Part shown: one piece after another, positions 24,291 to 32,592 of the stretch
Layout: every line of letters starts with the position of its first letter
Numbering within the stretch: position 1 is the stretch's first letter
DNA from: Akkermansiaceae bacterium
Lineage (GTDB): Bacteria; Verrucomicrobiota; Verrucomicrobiia; Verrucomicrobiales; Akkermansiaceae
Assembly: GCA_030725745.1 (NCBI GenBank)
Contig: JANRFH010000013.1
Location: forward strand, 1-37,053
Length of the DNA stretch: 37,053 nt
Direction: 5' to 3'
Program-made: the position numbers and the translations under genes
Notes under the pieces: generated by a model
Databases searched by the model: none
Told to the model about the DNA's origin: nothing
What the model saw: only the letters and a program-made list of their open reading frames with translations

Positions 24291-26468
24291 TCAGTTTTCC
24301 ATACCGAGAGCCTCGCGGATCTCCTTGCGGTTCTGGGCGGCGACTCGGAACTCGTATTGTCCGAGATCCGGGGCATCTGGATTGATGCTATTGAGCGTGT
24401 CCTGCGCGAGCCAATGGATCTCCGAGGCTCTGTAAATTGGCAGGACAGCAAGGATCGCAATGATAGCGATAGAGAGGCCGGGGAGGATGGCCATGGACGT
24501 TGCGGCTAGGGAAATTCGGTGCTGTGCCTTTCCAATAAGGCCGTGAAGTGCGTTTCCGAAAACTACAGCTAGCCAGAAGGCCACGGGAGCGGCCAAGCCG
24601 ATCAGGACGGGCGTATCCATACCGAATTTCATGATCGCCGGATAGGCAAATATGGTGAGGACGGTAACACCGAGGAGAGCTGGCGCGGCGGTGAGCGCAG
24701 GAATGCCACGAATGCCCAGTGCCCTAATCCGGCGCAATAACCGCCAGCGGATGATGGCCGCAGGCGCGAGCGATACCCACAGGAGAACAACCACCAGATG
24801 CACGCTCGGGAAAAGGAAGAGGAAATGGCTGACCGACCACTCCCGGCCACCAAGATCGGTGAAGCGGTTCAGTAATAAGATGGCAGCAAGAGGTAAGATG
24901 ACCCCGAGGGAGATCGATAGCAGCCAATCAACAGGGCGTAGAAGCTGGATCAGGCGGGCGGCGGTTTTTCTCAATGAAGCGGGGAAGACGAAACGGAAGA
25001 GGAAAACGGGCAGGGCGAAGATAAGCAGGGAGAGCGCGACAGCTATCAGGCCGATGCGCATGGCGAGGGCATGATCCGCATAGCGTTGGGGTGCGAGATC
25101 TTCTGGGGTGATAGGTGGAGGGGTATCGACCTGACACATGAGCATGGGAAACATGAAACCCGCCAATACAGAGGACTTTTCAGTCACCCAATCGTGGTCG
25201 GACGATGACCGAAGTCTTTTCTGATCCTTGATATCCTGCATGGCTTGGTGTTCATCGCCGAATTGCTTTTCCAATTCGGCCAAGCCAAGCCTCTTCGCCG
25301 CGTAGTAGAAATACTCGGCGGTGTTCGCGACCAACACTGAGTTCACCAGCTCATTGAGCAGACCCACATCCGGATTTCCTAACAAGGCTTCGATAAATTG
25401 CTGGCGCATGTCCACCAGCTTGAGGAATCCCTCTTTGTCTCCGTTGTTAGATAATTCCTGAGCTCTTGCGGAGAGCACGGTGGATACCTTCAGCAGAGAA
25501 AAGCTTCCACCTGCTCGTCCGTAAGTCAATAACAGCGCAGTCACCATCTCCTTGGTTGTATCCGTGTTCCGGAAACAACTCATTCTCTCCCTCATCATGG
25601 TCGTTGAGTAGCTTTGGAAGCCTTTCAACTTGGAGGCTTTTTCGATGAGTTCGAGGGATCTTTCGTAAGCCGCCTGATCATTGACCTTATATTCCCTTTC
25701 CTCAGGATCGGGTGATAGCCTTACGCCTTTTACGATCCGAGGCTTCGGAGAGGAACCGGTTCTCGGTTCCATTTCGATGGTATTGTTTTCCGTATTTCCG
25801 GCGAAGAGATAGAGGAAAAACGAATTCCCGGGGTCGATGCGGGATGCTGTTTCGAGAGCTCCTGGTGGAAGTTCATCGAAGGATCGCATATAATCTAAAG
25901 CATATTCGGAGAAATAGGCGGGATTCTCAGGCTCGCTGAGATGGAGAGCTTCCGAATTCTCGATGCTATTGTAATATTCAACGCTCGGATCACCAAGTAG
26001 CAGCTTTTGATGTTTCGAGAGACCTTTCGGAAGAGTTGCGTCCGAAGCCTCTAAAATCGAAGCGTCGTGAAGTTTCGTAATGAAGACAATGTCATCCCGC
26101 TGCGACACCACCACCGCAATCAGTGCGGCCAAAGCAGCGAGGTAGATAGCGGTCTTCCAAAGAAACGGAAATTTCCTGCAATCGACCGCCTCCCATCGAG
26201 CGATGGTTTCCGCTGCCAACGGGTGATCCGGATCGGCAGTTTCCGAGAGGACGGAGATGGCGGTGAGGCGCTGCTCTGCATTTCCCGAGAGGTGGCTCAC
26301 GGCGGCCTCGACGAGCGAATATGGAGCGCGGGTCGGTGTGCCCCTTGGGTATTTTAAGCCGCTGTCTTGCGTGCGGTTTTCCGGGGTGCTCACGACATGG
26401 AGGATTTTTTGAGCGTGCGTGGAGTTGGGTTGACGCACAGGGAAGCGGCTTGCAAAGCCGCGCTCCAT
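24291..26468 (-). CDS. Large membrane protein of unknown function, paralogue B, with N-terminus from a mobile element
   Basis: This ~725-residue protein is the paralogue of the one at 18700-20736. They share NAEQRL, IARW, LLLGDPS, PENPAYFSEYA, TASRIDPGNSFFLY, LGVILPLA, LGGR, FPSVHL and IIRWRLLRR, in the same order, plus a C-terminal RKE-ALGMEN. One membrane helix lies near residue 110, a large helical extracytoplasmic domain follows, and six or so helices fill the last third. The similarity to paralogue A begins at SLVEAAV, exactly where a 154-bp inverted-repeat element ends. The first ~50 residues (MERGFASRFPV ... RGTPTRAPY) are encoded by the element. I chose ATG 26468 because GGAG stands 6 bases before it; ATG 26480 and GTG 26393 are alternatives. 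It follows lpxA by 15 bp. No enzymatic motif is visible and the function is unknown. Confidence 0.78.
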   Translation of the reverse strand: MERGFASRFPVRQPNSTHAQKILHVVSTPENRTQDSGLKYPRGTPTRAPYSLVEAAVSHLSGNAEQRLTAISVLSETADPDHPLAAETIARWEAVDCRKFPFLWKTAIYLAALAALIAVVVSQRDDIVFITKLHDASILEASDATLPKGLSKHQKLLLGDPSVEYYNSIENSEALHLSEPENPAYFSEYALDYMRSFDELPPGALETASRIDPGNSFFLYLFAGNTENNTIEMEPRTGSSPKPRIVKGVRLSPDPEEREYKVNDQAAYERSLELIEKASKLKGFQSYSTTMMRERMSCFRNTDTTKEMVTALLLTYGRAGGSFSLLKVSTVLSARAQELSNNGDKEGFLKLVDMRQQFIEALLGNPDVGLLNELVNSVLVANTAEYFYYAAKRLGLAELEKQFGDEHQAMQDIKDQKRLRSSSDHDWVTEKSSVLAGFMFPMLMCQVDTPPPITPEDLAPQRYADHALAMRIGLIAVALSLLIFALPVFLFRFVFPASLRKTAARLIQLLRPVDWLLSISLGVILPLAAILLLNRFTDLGGREWSVSHFLFLFPSVHLVVVLLWVSLAPAAIIRWRLLRRIRALGIRGIPALTAAPALLGVTVLTIFAYPAIMKFGMDTPVLIGLAAPVAFWLAVVFGNALHGLIGKAQHRISLAATSMAILPGLSIAIIAILAVLPIYRASEIHWLAQDTLNSINPDAPDLGQYEFRVAAQNRKEIREALGMEN

Positions 26469-26471
26469 ATT
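26318..26471. mobile_element. 154-bp MITE/REP-like element with 14-bp perfect terminal inverted repeats
   Basis: AATATGGAGCGCGG at 26318-26331 is the exact reverse complement of CCGCGCTCCATATT at 26458-26471. An inner hairpin GCGGCTT-GCA-AAGCCGC lies at 26445-26461. A 9-bp direct repeat of the end (GCGCTCCAT) follows at 26472-26480. There is no transposase, so it would be non-autonomous. It sits between the lpxA stop codon and paralogue B and is read through as that protein's N-terminus. I have an impression of similar read-through ORFs in other Verrucomicrobia, which needs a search. Confidence 0.75.
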
Positions 26472-26483
26472 GCGCTCCATGTA

Positions 26484-27257
26484 TCAGCGAGAGACGCCGC
26501 GCTGGGAGTTCTCGATGAAATGGATGAGGTGCTCGACGTGCGCGTTGTTTGCGGCGGAGGTTGCTTTGAGGGAGCCGAGGCTGTTGGCGAGGTTCTGGTC
26601 TTTTTTCAGGAACAGGCGCTTGTAGGCGGATTTGATGTCGCGGATGTCAGTTTCCGAAAAACCCCGGCGCTGCAGACCGACGAGATTCACTCCACGGGTG
26701 CTGGCCGGGTGGCCATCTACGATCATGAAGGGAGGGACGTCCTGGATGACCTTTGCGAGGCCTCCGATGATGGCGTGTTTCCCCACACGACAAAACTGGT
26801 GGACGGCAGCAAAGCCGGAGATGATGGCGTGATCCTCGATGGTGACGTGGCCTGCGATGCCGGTGGAGTTCGAGAGGATGATGTGGTCTCCGAGTTGGCA
26901 GTCGTGGGCGATGTGGGAGTAACAGAGTAAAAGATTGTGCGAGCCGATGCGGGTGGGCAGCTCCTCGAAGGTGCCGCGGTGCACGGTGGAGTTTTCCCGA
27001 AAGACATTGTGATCGCCGACTTCAAGGGCGGTGGGCTCACCGATGTATTTGAGATCCTGCGTTTTCCCGCCGATCGCAGCAAATGGGAAGAACTCGTTGT
27101 TTTTCCCGAAGGTGGAGGTGCCTTCAAGCACAACGTGGGAGTGAAGCACGCAGTCATCGCCGAGGGTCACATTCGCACCAATGGTGCAATATGGCCCGAC
27201 ACGGACGTTCTTTCCGAGCTCGGCCTTGGGAGAAATGATGGCGGTGGGATGAATCAC
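26484..27257 (-). CDS. lpxA: Acyl-[ACP]--UDP-N-acetylglucosamine O-acyltransferase
   Basis: LpxA catalyses the first step of lipid A synthesis, transferring a 3-hydroxyacyl chain from acyl carrier protein to UDP-GlcNAc in the cytoplasm. The 257-residue protein (GTG start at 27257) has the left-handed beta-helix hexapeptide pattern from residue 2 (HPTAIISPKAELGKNVRVGPY) to about 185. Signature segments are GGKTQDLKYIGEPT at 63-76, RENSTVHRGT at 87-96 and YSHIAHDC, where His118 is the expected catalytic base. A helical C-terminal domain follows. Length is normal. It shows that the organism makes lipopolysaccharide or at least lipid A. No lpxD or fabZ lies beside it here. Twelve bases after the stop the inverted-repeat element begins (direct repeat at 26472). 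Confidence 0.96.
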   Translation of the reverse strand: MIHPTAIISPKAELGKNVRVGPYCTIGANVTLGDDCVLHSHVVLEGTSTFGKNNEFFPFAAIGGKTQDLKYIGEPTALEVGDHNVFRENSTVHRGTFEELPTRIGSHNLLLCYSHIAHDCQLGDHIILSNSTGIAGHVTIEDHAIISGFAAVHQFCRVGKHAIIGGLAKVIQDVPPFMIVDGHPASTRGVNLVGLQRRGFSETDIRDIKSAYKRLFLKKDQNLANSLGSLKATSAANNAHVEHLIHFIENSQRGVSR

Positions 27258-27323
27258 TGCCGTGATTTCAGACGGATGACCGCGCCGTGACGAGTCATTT
27301 CTGCCACAGAGAAAAAGGAAATC

Positions 27324-27869
27324 CTAGCGCTCGTTCGGAAGGATTGAGGTCAGGGTGGGTGCCTCGACGGGCGTTTCCTCCACGATGACGCCGCGATCGG
27401 TTAGGCGCGGAGCGGGCATATAGCCCTCAGCGATATTTCCGAAACTGCTGCGCTGAGCGAGACTAAGGAGTGTTAGAGAAAGAATGCCGCAGGCCATCGC
27501 TCCGGAAATACCGAACATCCACCAGCGATGACCGCCGCGATATGGCTCGGAGAGACCAGCTTCTGTAGAAGGATCGTATTGCCGGACGGGTGGCGCAGGG
27601 AGGCGTGTAGGTCGTTCCTTAGACACTTTGCCTTCCGAAAGCATATTGCGGAATGGAGAAGCCACCGGCAGTGCCCAGCCAGCGTAATCATCCTCGTTTG
27701 AAGCAAGAACCATATCCTCAGATTTTACATAAACCCTGTCATAGGTGCCTCTAGCGATGACGCCGAGCACGACCGCTTCATCAATGAAACACTCGCTACC
27801 GCAGTATTCACGCGAGCGCTTTTTCTCATGGTTCTCGGAAGGCAATGGGGCGAGGGGCAAAGTTTCCAT
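27324..27869 (-). CDS. Small single-pass membrane protein, unknown
   Basis: I do not recognise this 181-residue protein. The first ~110 residues are hydrophilic, with a short CGSEC pair of cysteines near 23-27 and a folded-looking EAVVLGVIARGTYDRVYV segment, then a Pro-rich linker (RPTRLPAPPVRQYDPS). One membrane helix lies at about 118-138 (MFGISGAMACGILSLTLLSL). A short Pro-rich tail follows. No signal peptide precedes it, so the N-terminal part is probably cytoplasmic. The gene lies 66 bp upstream of lpxA in the same direction and is divergent from the zinc-ribbon membrane protein gene at 28008, which also has a Cys pair and membrane segments. The 138-bp AT-rich gap between them should hold both promoters. 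Confidence 0.7.
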   Translation of the reverse strand: METLPLAPLPSENHEKKRSREYCGSECFIDEAVVLGVIARGTYDRVYVKSEDMVLASNEDDYAGWALPVASPFRNMLSEGKVSKERPTRLPAPPVRQYDPSTEAGLSEPYRGGHRWWMFGISGAMACGILSLTLLSLAQRSSFGNIAEGYMPAPRLTDRGVIVEETPVEAPTLTSILPNER

Positions 27870-28007
27870 GGGCTATCTGAATTAGTTGCTGCTCATCATG
27901 GTTTAAATTCCATTTAGGTCAATTTCTAATTTATCTTAAGTATTTATTTCGTAGGTGATTCCAATGGGTTGCAATTCCGCGACGGCTCATGCAACTTGAG
28001 GTCGAAA

Positions 28008-29591
28008 ATGCCCGAAACGCCAGATTCCCAAGACAACCTGAGCATCCGTTGCCCGAGTTGCCGCCAACGCTTCTCCGTTGAACCATCGCTGATGGACAGG
28101 ATGGTGGAATGCGGTGGTTGCGACGCGCGTTTCCGAATCAATGACGAGGTCATCCTCCGCACCAAGAAATTCTATCCAGGCGAGCGGAAGGCTACAGGAC
28201 TCAGCCGCTTCCAGCGTGTCCCGATGTCTGCTGCGGCGGCACCTCCGGGCTTGCAGCCGATGCGCTATGATGATGTCAGCCCATCAGCAGTCGGCCCAGT
28301 ATCTCCCCAGCGCGTTATTGCGGGTCTTATCGGTGTCGGGCTCATGATTTTTACAGCGCTCATCCTTATTTTCTCCGTCGGGCAGAGCAGTTCATTTTCC
28401 GCCATGACGCTCGAAAATAAGCTGATCATCGCCTGTTTTGTCGCCGTTATCGGTTTCGGGCTGCTGATGTATGCAAACCCGCGCTCCAAGAAAAAGGCCG
28501 GATTTTTCGGCATCCTGTTGGCCGCCGGGCTGATCACAATTCCATTCTTTTTCAAAGGTCAGCCACTCACCGGTAAGCCTACGGCAGAAAATACCGAAAA
28601 ATTCGAGCGGCCATCGTTTCCTGTGGATGAGATCGATCCTGAGGCGGAACTCCGCGAGCGTTTCACCACCAAACCTCTTGAGGACGAGCAGGCGGAGATG
28701 GAAAAACTCGCAAACGGCCAGCAAGCTTTTGGCATTTACCTAACAAACCTCGTCCCACGCAACATGTACACGGTGCGTGACTACCTGATTCGCGATACTG
28801 AAGCAGGGCCGACTTCCCACCCCTTCCCTCGTGAAGATGACGAATACCTGATGATCCTCACAGAGCTGAACAAAGAATTCGAAGAGGTCGCACGCATCGC
28901 CGGCAAACTGGGTGAAACAACCGAGAGCCACCCAGATATCGGAGTGATCGTCGTGAAAGTGAACAACGACCTATTCAAGACCGGATCCTCCGAGAAGCTC
29001 AACAACCCGAGCGATCCGGCCTTCTATGCCCTCAACCAATATGAACTAGATAACATCGACATAGACAGGGTCGAGCGTGCAGTCGAGCGACTGGCGAATG
29101 CAAAGCCAAAAATTTTTCGTTCGGACATCTCTAAAAAATTGGTGCGCATCATGACCCAGCCGGGAGTCGATTTCCATGATTCCTTAGCAAAAGCCCTCAT
29201 CAAATGGGCAGAGGAACCTGGCCCGGCGGGCGAAGCCGCACTGGAAGCCATCCGCAAACTAGTGGCGGCTGGATCACCAGTTCCCGAAAGCCTAGTGGAG
29301 CTAACTGCGAAGGAAGAAATCGGAGAAGCCATTCCGCTTGTGAACCAGCTCTGGCTGCAAAACCCCGGACTCTGGGAAAAACATCTCGCGAAATTCGGCC
29401 CCGCTATCGAGCCGTTGCTTCTCAAACAGATCAATGCAGAAAACGCTCCCTTGCAGCGCTCTACCATCAAGCTGCTTGGGCAGGTCGGCTCCGCTACTAG
29501 CCTCCCTGCTCTGCAGGAACTCATCGATTCCAACAACGCCGAGGTGCGCGTGCTCACTGAGCGGGCGATCGAGGCGATCAACGCCCGCTGA
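28008..29591 (+). CDS. Zinc-ribbon membrane protein with HEAT-like C-terminal region, unknown
   Basis: I start at ATG 28008 (MPETPDSQDN), because the upstream frame begins with an unconvincing TTG at 27969. Near the N-terminus is a zinc ribbon of the MJ0042 kind with Cys15, Cys18, Cys35 and Cys38 (IRCPSCRQRF ... VECGGCDARF). Three membrane helices lie at about 103-124, 138-157 and 164-182. The remaining ~340 residues are helical; the end (PLLLKQINAENAPLQRSTIKLLGQVG ... ALQELIDSNNAEVRVLTERAIEAINAR) looks like HEAT repeats. Such proteins are frequent in Planctomycetes and Verrucomicrobia but have no defined role; a protein-protein scaffold is likely. It overlaps the convergent rmlB gene by 14 bp at the 3' end. 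Confidence 0.8.
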   Translation: MPETPDSQDNLSIRCPSCRQRFSVEPSLMDRMVECGGCDARFRINDEVILRTKKFYPGERKATGLSRFQRVPMSAAAAPPGLQPMRYDDVSPSAVGPVSPQRVIAGLIGVGLMIFTALILIFSVGQSSSFSAMTLENKLIIACFVAVIGFGLLMYANPRSKKKAGFFGILLAAGLITIPFFFKGQPLTGKPTAENTEKFERPSFPVDEIDPEAELRERFTTKPLEDEQAEMEKLANGQQAFGIYLTNLVPRNMYTVRDYLIRDTEAGPTSHPFPREDDEYLMILTELNKEFEEVARIAGKLGETTESHPDIGVIVVKVNNDLFKTGSSEKLNNPSDPAFYALNQYELDNIDIDRVERAVERLANAKPKIFRSDISKKLVRIMTQPGVDFHDSLAKALIKWAEEPGPAGEAALEAIRKLVAAGSPVPESLVELTAKEEIGEAIPLVNQLWLQNPGLWEKHLAKFGPAIEPLLLKQINAENAPLQRSTIKLLGQVGSATSLPALQELIDSNNAEVRVLTERAIEAINAR

Positions 29592-30579
29592 TCGCAGCCG
29601 CGAGAAGCTCAGGAAGCTCGTCCGCCAGGCGTTTCCCTGCGCTCCAGTTCAGCGTGCCTTCGATCTTTGACGGATCAATCGCGTAGCGGAAATCATGACC
29701 TAGCCTATCGCTCACCGAGCAGATCAGGCCAACATATCCACCCTCCTTGCCTGATGGTGTGAGTTCCTCCAGCAGCCCGCAGATTTTCAAGACGAGATCC
29801 GTATTCCGCCACTCATCGCGCGCCCCTATGTCGTAAGTTTCGCCGATGAATCCCCGTTCCGCGATGGCAATCAGAGCCGCGATATGATCAGAAACATGGA
29901 TCCAATCCCTCACCTGCCGCCCGTTTCCATAAACAGGAATCGGCTCACCTGCCAGGGCGCAGGCGATGACCTTCGGGATGAGTTTTTCAGGATGCTGGCC
30001 GGTGCCGTAGTTATTCCCGCAATGCGTCACGATCACTGGTAGTCCGTAGGTTTCCTGCCACGCCCGCACCAAGTGATCCGATCCCGCCTTGCTCGCAGAA
30101 TACGGGGAACTCGGCTCGTATGGGCTGTTCTCATTGAAAAGAACCCCCTCCCCCGCACTGCCATAAACCTCATCCGTCGAGATATGCATGAAACGGAAAT
30201 CTCCGCCCATTTCCCTCGCCGCCTCCAGCAACACACCCGTTCCCAGCACATTGGTTTTCAGAAAATCTAGCGGCCCCTCGATGGAGCGATCCACATGGCT
30301 CTCCGCCGCGAGATGAAAGATCCAGCGCGGGCGAAAATTGCGCATCGCCTGCCTCATTAACACAGCATCAGCAATGTCCGCATGGAGAAATGTGTGACCA
30401 CCCATCGCATCGAACTCGGTGACGAGCTCCGGATTCCCCGCATAGGTCAGCTTGTCGATATTCAGCACCCTGTATCCCATCCCCAGCAGCTTGCGGACAA
30501 GATGCCCGCCGATGAAACCACAGCCGCCGGTCACCATCACCTGCATGCTGTTTTTCGGGCGCTCATCCAGAATATCCAT
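29578..30579 (-). CDS. rmlB: dTDP-glucose 4,6-dehydratase family protein
   Basis: This extended short-chain dehydrogenase would convert dTDP-glucose to dTDP-4-keto-6-deoxyglucose, the second step toward dTDP-rhamnose and other deoxysugars for surface polysaccharide. The NAD-binding GGCGFIG is at 18-24, with the active-site STDEVYG at 134-140 and the Tyr160-SAS-Lys164 pair. HLAAESHVDRSI near 89-100 and GNNYG at 188-192 fit RmlB specifically. I use ATG 30579, preceded by GGAGG three bases upstream; ATG 30546 (MQVMVTGG) is an alternative. The frame is open to 30660 but that extension is unlikely. With 333 residues it is of normal size. No rmlA, rmlC or rmlD is adjacent. It overlaps the stop region of the convergent zinc-ribbon gene and diverges from citrate synthase. 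Confidence 0.9.
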   Translation of the reverse strand: MDILDERPKNSMQVMVTGGCGFIGGHLVRKLLGMGYRVLNIDKLTYAGNPELVTEFDAMGGHTFLHADIADAVLMRQAMRNFRPRWIFHLAAESHVDRSIEGPLDFLKTNVLGTGVLLEAAREMGGDFRFMHISTDEVYGSAGEGVLFNENSPYEPSSPYSASKAGSDHLVRAWQETYGLPVIVTHCGNNYGTGQHPEKLIPKVIACALAGEPIPVYGNGRQVRDWIHVSDHIAALIAIAERGFIGETYDIGARDEWRNTDLVLKICGLLEELTPSGKEGGYVGLICSVSDRLGHDFRYAIDPSKIEGTLNWSAGKRLADELPELLAAAISGR

Positions 30580-30730
30580 GATCCTCCAGGGAGTTTGCGT
30601 GGCGGGATAACGCGCACCAAGTCTCATTTTCCTATGGCATCCGATGGAATACCGATTCAACCTTGCACCTCGGCACGCAAAACGCTTCTTTGTGCGCGGT
30701 CACTTTTTAAAAAATTTCCTATCTCCCATC

Positions 30731-31861
30731 ATGTCAGAATACGCACGCGGCCTAGAAGGGGTCATCGCCAATGAATCCTCCCTCAGCAACGTCATCGGGA
30801 ACATCGGTGAACTTAGCTACGTCGGATACCACATCGATGATCTTGTGGCGAACTGCTGCTACGAAGAGGTCATTTTCCTCCTCCACCACAACCGCCTGCC
30901 AAACGCAGAGGAACTCGCCAGCTTCGAAAAAGGCCTGCGTGCTGATCGTAACCTGCCTGCACCTGTCATTGATTTCCTGAAAACCGCTCCAAAAGACGCC
31001 TCGCCAATGGACGTGCTCCGCACTGCGGTCTCCATGCTCGGCCTCTACGACCACCGCGCCTCCATCGGTGAGCCGGATATCGAGTCAGATGCCGCCATCG
31101 CGCTTTCCCTTTGCTCCCAGTCCGCGACCATAGTCGCAGCTTTCCATCGCTTCCGCAATGGCCTTGAGCTTCCCCCAATCCGCGAGGATCTCACCGAAGC
31201 CCAGCATTTCCTCTACCTCATCAACGGCGAAGTGCCCACCGACATGGCCGCCCACATCCTAGATGTCGCCCTGATCCTCCATGCGGATCATGGAATGAAC
31301 GCCTCCACCTTCTCCGCACGCGTCACCGTCGCCACCCTTTCCGATATGTATTCCGCGATCACCGCAGCCATCGGCACCCTCAAGGGGCCACTTCACGGCG
31401 GCGCGAACGAAGGAGTCATCCACATGCTCCAAGAAATCGGCGAACTCGAAAATGTCGATGCATGGGTCGAAGGCAAGCTCGCCCGGAAAGAGAAAATCAT
31501 GGGCATCGGCCACCGCGTTTACAAAGTGCTTGATCCGCGCGCGCCGCACCTCCGCCGCCTCGCCATCCAGCTCACCGAAGAACTCGGCGAGCCGAAATGG
31601 ATCAAAATGTCAGAGCGCATCGCAGAGATCATGCGCGAGAAAAAGAAACTCGAGGCCAACGTCGATTTCTACTCCGCCACCGTTTACTATTCGCTGGGCA
31701 TCCCGACCGACCTTTTCACACCAATCTTCGCCATCTCCCGCACCTCCGGCTGGACGGCACATGTCCTCGAGCAGCTCAGGGACAACCGCCTCTACCGCCC
31801 GCTCACCCTCTACACGGGCCCGAAAACGCTCAGCCCGGTTCCACCGATCGAATCACGCTAG
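30731..31861 (+). CDS. gltA: Citrate synthase
   Basis: The enzyme condenses acetyl-CoA and oxaloacetate to citrate, entry to the TCA cycle. From ATG 30731 (MSEYARGLEG) the protein has 376 residues, the size of the shorter bacterial citrate synthases; the open frame back to 30644 is an extension without family similarity. Catalytic residues are His222 (GPLHGGANEG), His261 (GIGHRVYK) and Asp312 (VDFYSATVYY). The HADHGMNAST segment at 184-193 is also typical. 2-methylcitrate synthase is a close relative that motif reading cannot fully exclude. It diverges from rmlB (151 bp between starts), and a small lipoprotein gene follows after 15 bp. Confidence 0.93.
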   Translation: MSEYARGLEGVIANESSLSNVIGNIGELSYVGYHIDDLVANCCYEEVIFLLHHNRLPNAEELASFEKGLRADRNLPAPVIDFLKTAPKDASPMDVLRTAVSMLGLYDHRASIGEPDIESDAAIALSLCSQSATIVAAFHRFRNGLELPPIREDLTEAQHFLYLINGEVPTDMAAHILDVALILHADHGMNASTFSARVTVATLSDMYSAITAAIGTLKGPLHGGANEGVIHMLQEIGELENVDAWVEGKLARKEKIMGIGHRVYKVLDPRAPHLRRLAIQLTEELGEPKWIKMSERIAEIMREKKKLEANVDFYSATVYYSLGIPTDLFTPIFAISRTSGWTAHVLEQLRDNRLYRPLTLYTGPKTLSPVPPIESR

Positions 31862-31876
31862 GTCACCCGCCATCCT

Positions 31877-32164
31877 GTGAAAAAACCCATCCTTTCACTC
31901 ATCGCCTGCGCCATCGCATTTTCTTCCTGTGCGTTGGAAAAACAGGAAATCACTTTCCCTAGCGTAGCGGGGAAACCGAAGGAAGAGACGGCGGCAACTG
32001 CCCCCGCACCAACACCAACACCGCTTCCCTCCGCAGATGACGACGGCGGCTTCCGCCTCCCCGACATGTATGCCATGCCGGACAACGAGCAGCTGAAAAG
32101 CACGACAGCTCTACCCTCTGGAGATGGCGACGGCACCGTCACCGCCCAGCCGCCGAGGGAGTGA
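31877..32164 (+). CDS. Small Pro-rich lipoprotein, unknown
   Basis: This 95-residue product (GTG start) has a lipoprotein signal, MKKPILSLIACAIAFSSC, with Cys18 as the acylation site. The rest is low-complexity Pro/Ala/Thr and Asp-rich sequence without a recognisable domain. It begins 15 bp after the citrate synthase stop and is probably read from the same transcript, though no functional tie is evident. No terminator is visible directly after it. Existence rests on the good lipobox and on position; a non-coding ORF is possible. Confidence 0.6.
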   Translation: MKKPILSLIACAIAFSSCALEKQEITFPSVAGKPKEETAATAPAPTPTPLPSADDDGGFRLPDMYAMPDNEQLKSTTALPSGDGDGTVTAQPPRE

Positions 32165-32200
32165 AGAAAGCAAGGTTAGTTTCCGCGCATCCGCCTCTTT

Positions 32201-32293
32201 ATCCCGGCAGGGATTTCAGCAAGTAGCCGGGGGTCGAGCGCAGCTAACACCCCCGGAATATCTCGAATGATCACCAGCACCCCGGCAGGGGTG
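32201..32293. repeat. REP-like palindrome cluster
   Basis: Three hairpins occur in a row: ATCCC-GGCA-GGGAT (32201-32214), CCGGGGGT ... ACCCCCGG (32227-32256) and CACCCC-GGCA-GGGGTG (32278-32293). The first and third share the same GGCA loop. The layout resembles intergenic REP/BIME elements, which are moved by REP-associated transposases encoded elsewhere. Confidence 0.7.
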
Positions 32294-32353
32294 CCAGCTA
32301 GGCTTACCTCATTTTGAACGAATGCCGGAAAACCAAATCCTTTGAGTTTTTTC

Positions 32354-32447
32354 ACCGCAAAGGCGCTAAGCCAGCGAGTTGAAGTTTTTTTAAGATCCTA
32401 TAAAGAAACCACAGAGTCCAAACTTTGCGCCTTCGCGCCTTCGCGGT
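32354..32447. repeat. 94-bp imperfect inverted-repeat element
   Basis: ACCGCAAAGGCGCTAAG (32354-32370) pairs with CTTCGCGCCTTCGCGGT (32431-32447) at 15 of 17 positions, around an AT-rich centre containing ACCACAGAGTC. The right end carries an extra tandem CGCCTTCG. This looks like a short non-autonomous element; the type is common between genes in several phyla. Confidence 0.6.
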
Positions 32448-32533
32448 TCAAACTTCTTCGCTGCATTCACGGTTAATATTCCAAAACGAGTTAGCCCTGG
32501 GGTGCCAGCGTTCCCCTATTGCCCTAGGTGAAT

Positions 32534-32570
32534 AAAAAAACGCCAGTCCCGAATGAATCAGGACTGGCGT
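32534..32570 (-). terminator. Rho-independent terminator of the pyruvate dehydrogenase E2 gene
   Basis: On the minus strand ACGCCAGTCC and GGACTGGCGT form a perfect 10-bp stem with an 11-base loop, followed by seven T residues. It lies 23 bp past the stop codon. Confidence 0.9.
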
Positions 32571-32592
32571 GAAGATGTTGCAATGAATCCGC

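Larger units (their letters stand above)
32165..32533. other. Gene-free stretch filled with palindromic repeat elements
   Basis: No convincing gene lies in these 369 bases. They hold a REP-like cluster (32201-32293), a 94-bp imperfect inverted-repeat element (32354-32447) and a partial copy of the REP unit (TGGGGTGCCAGC near 32498-32510). Convergent ends of the small lipoprotein and pdhC genes border it. Confidence 0.7.

Noticed and set aside
23373-24509. Long plus-strand open frame of 378 codons
   Set aside because: It lies antisense to the subtilase, its N-terminal fragment and paralogue B, crosses gene boundaries, and its translation has no family features. It is a shadow of GC-rich codon usage.
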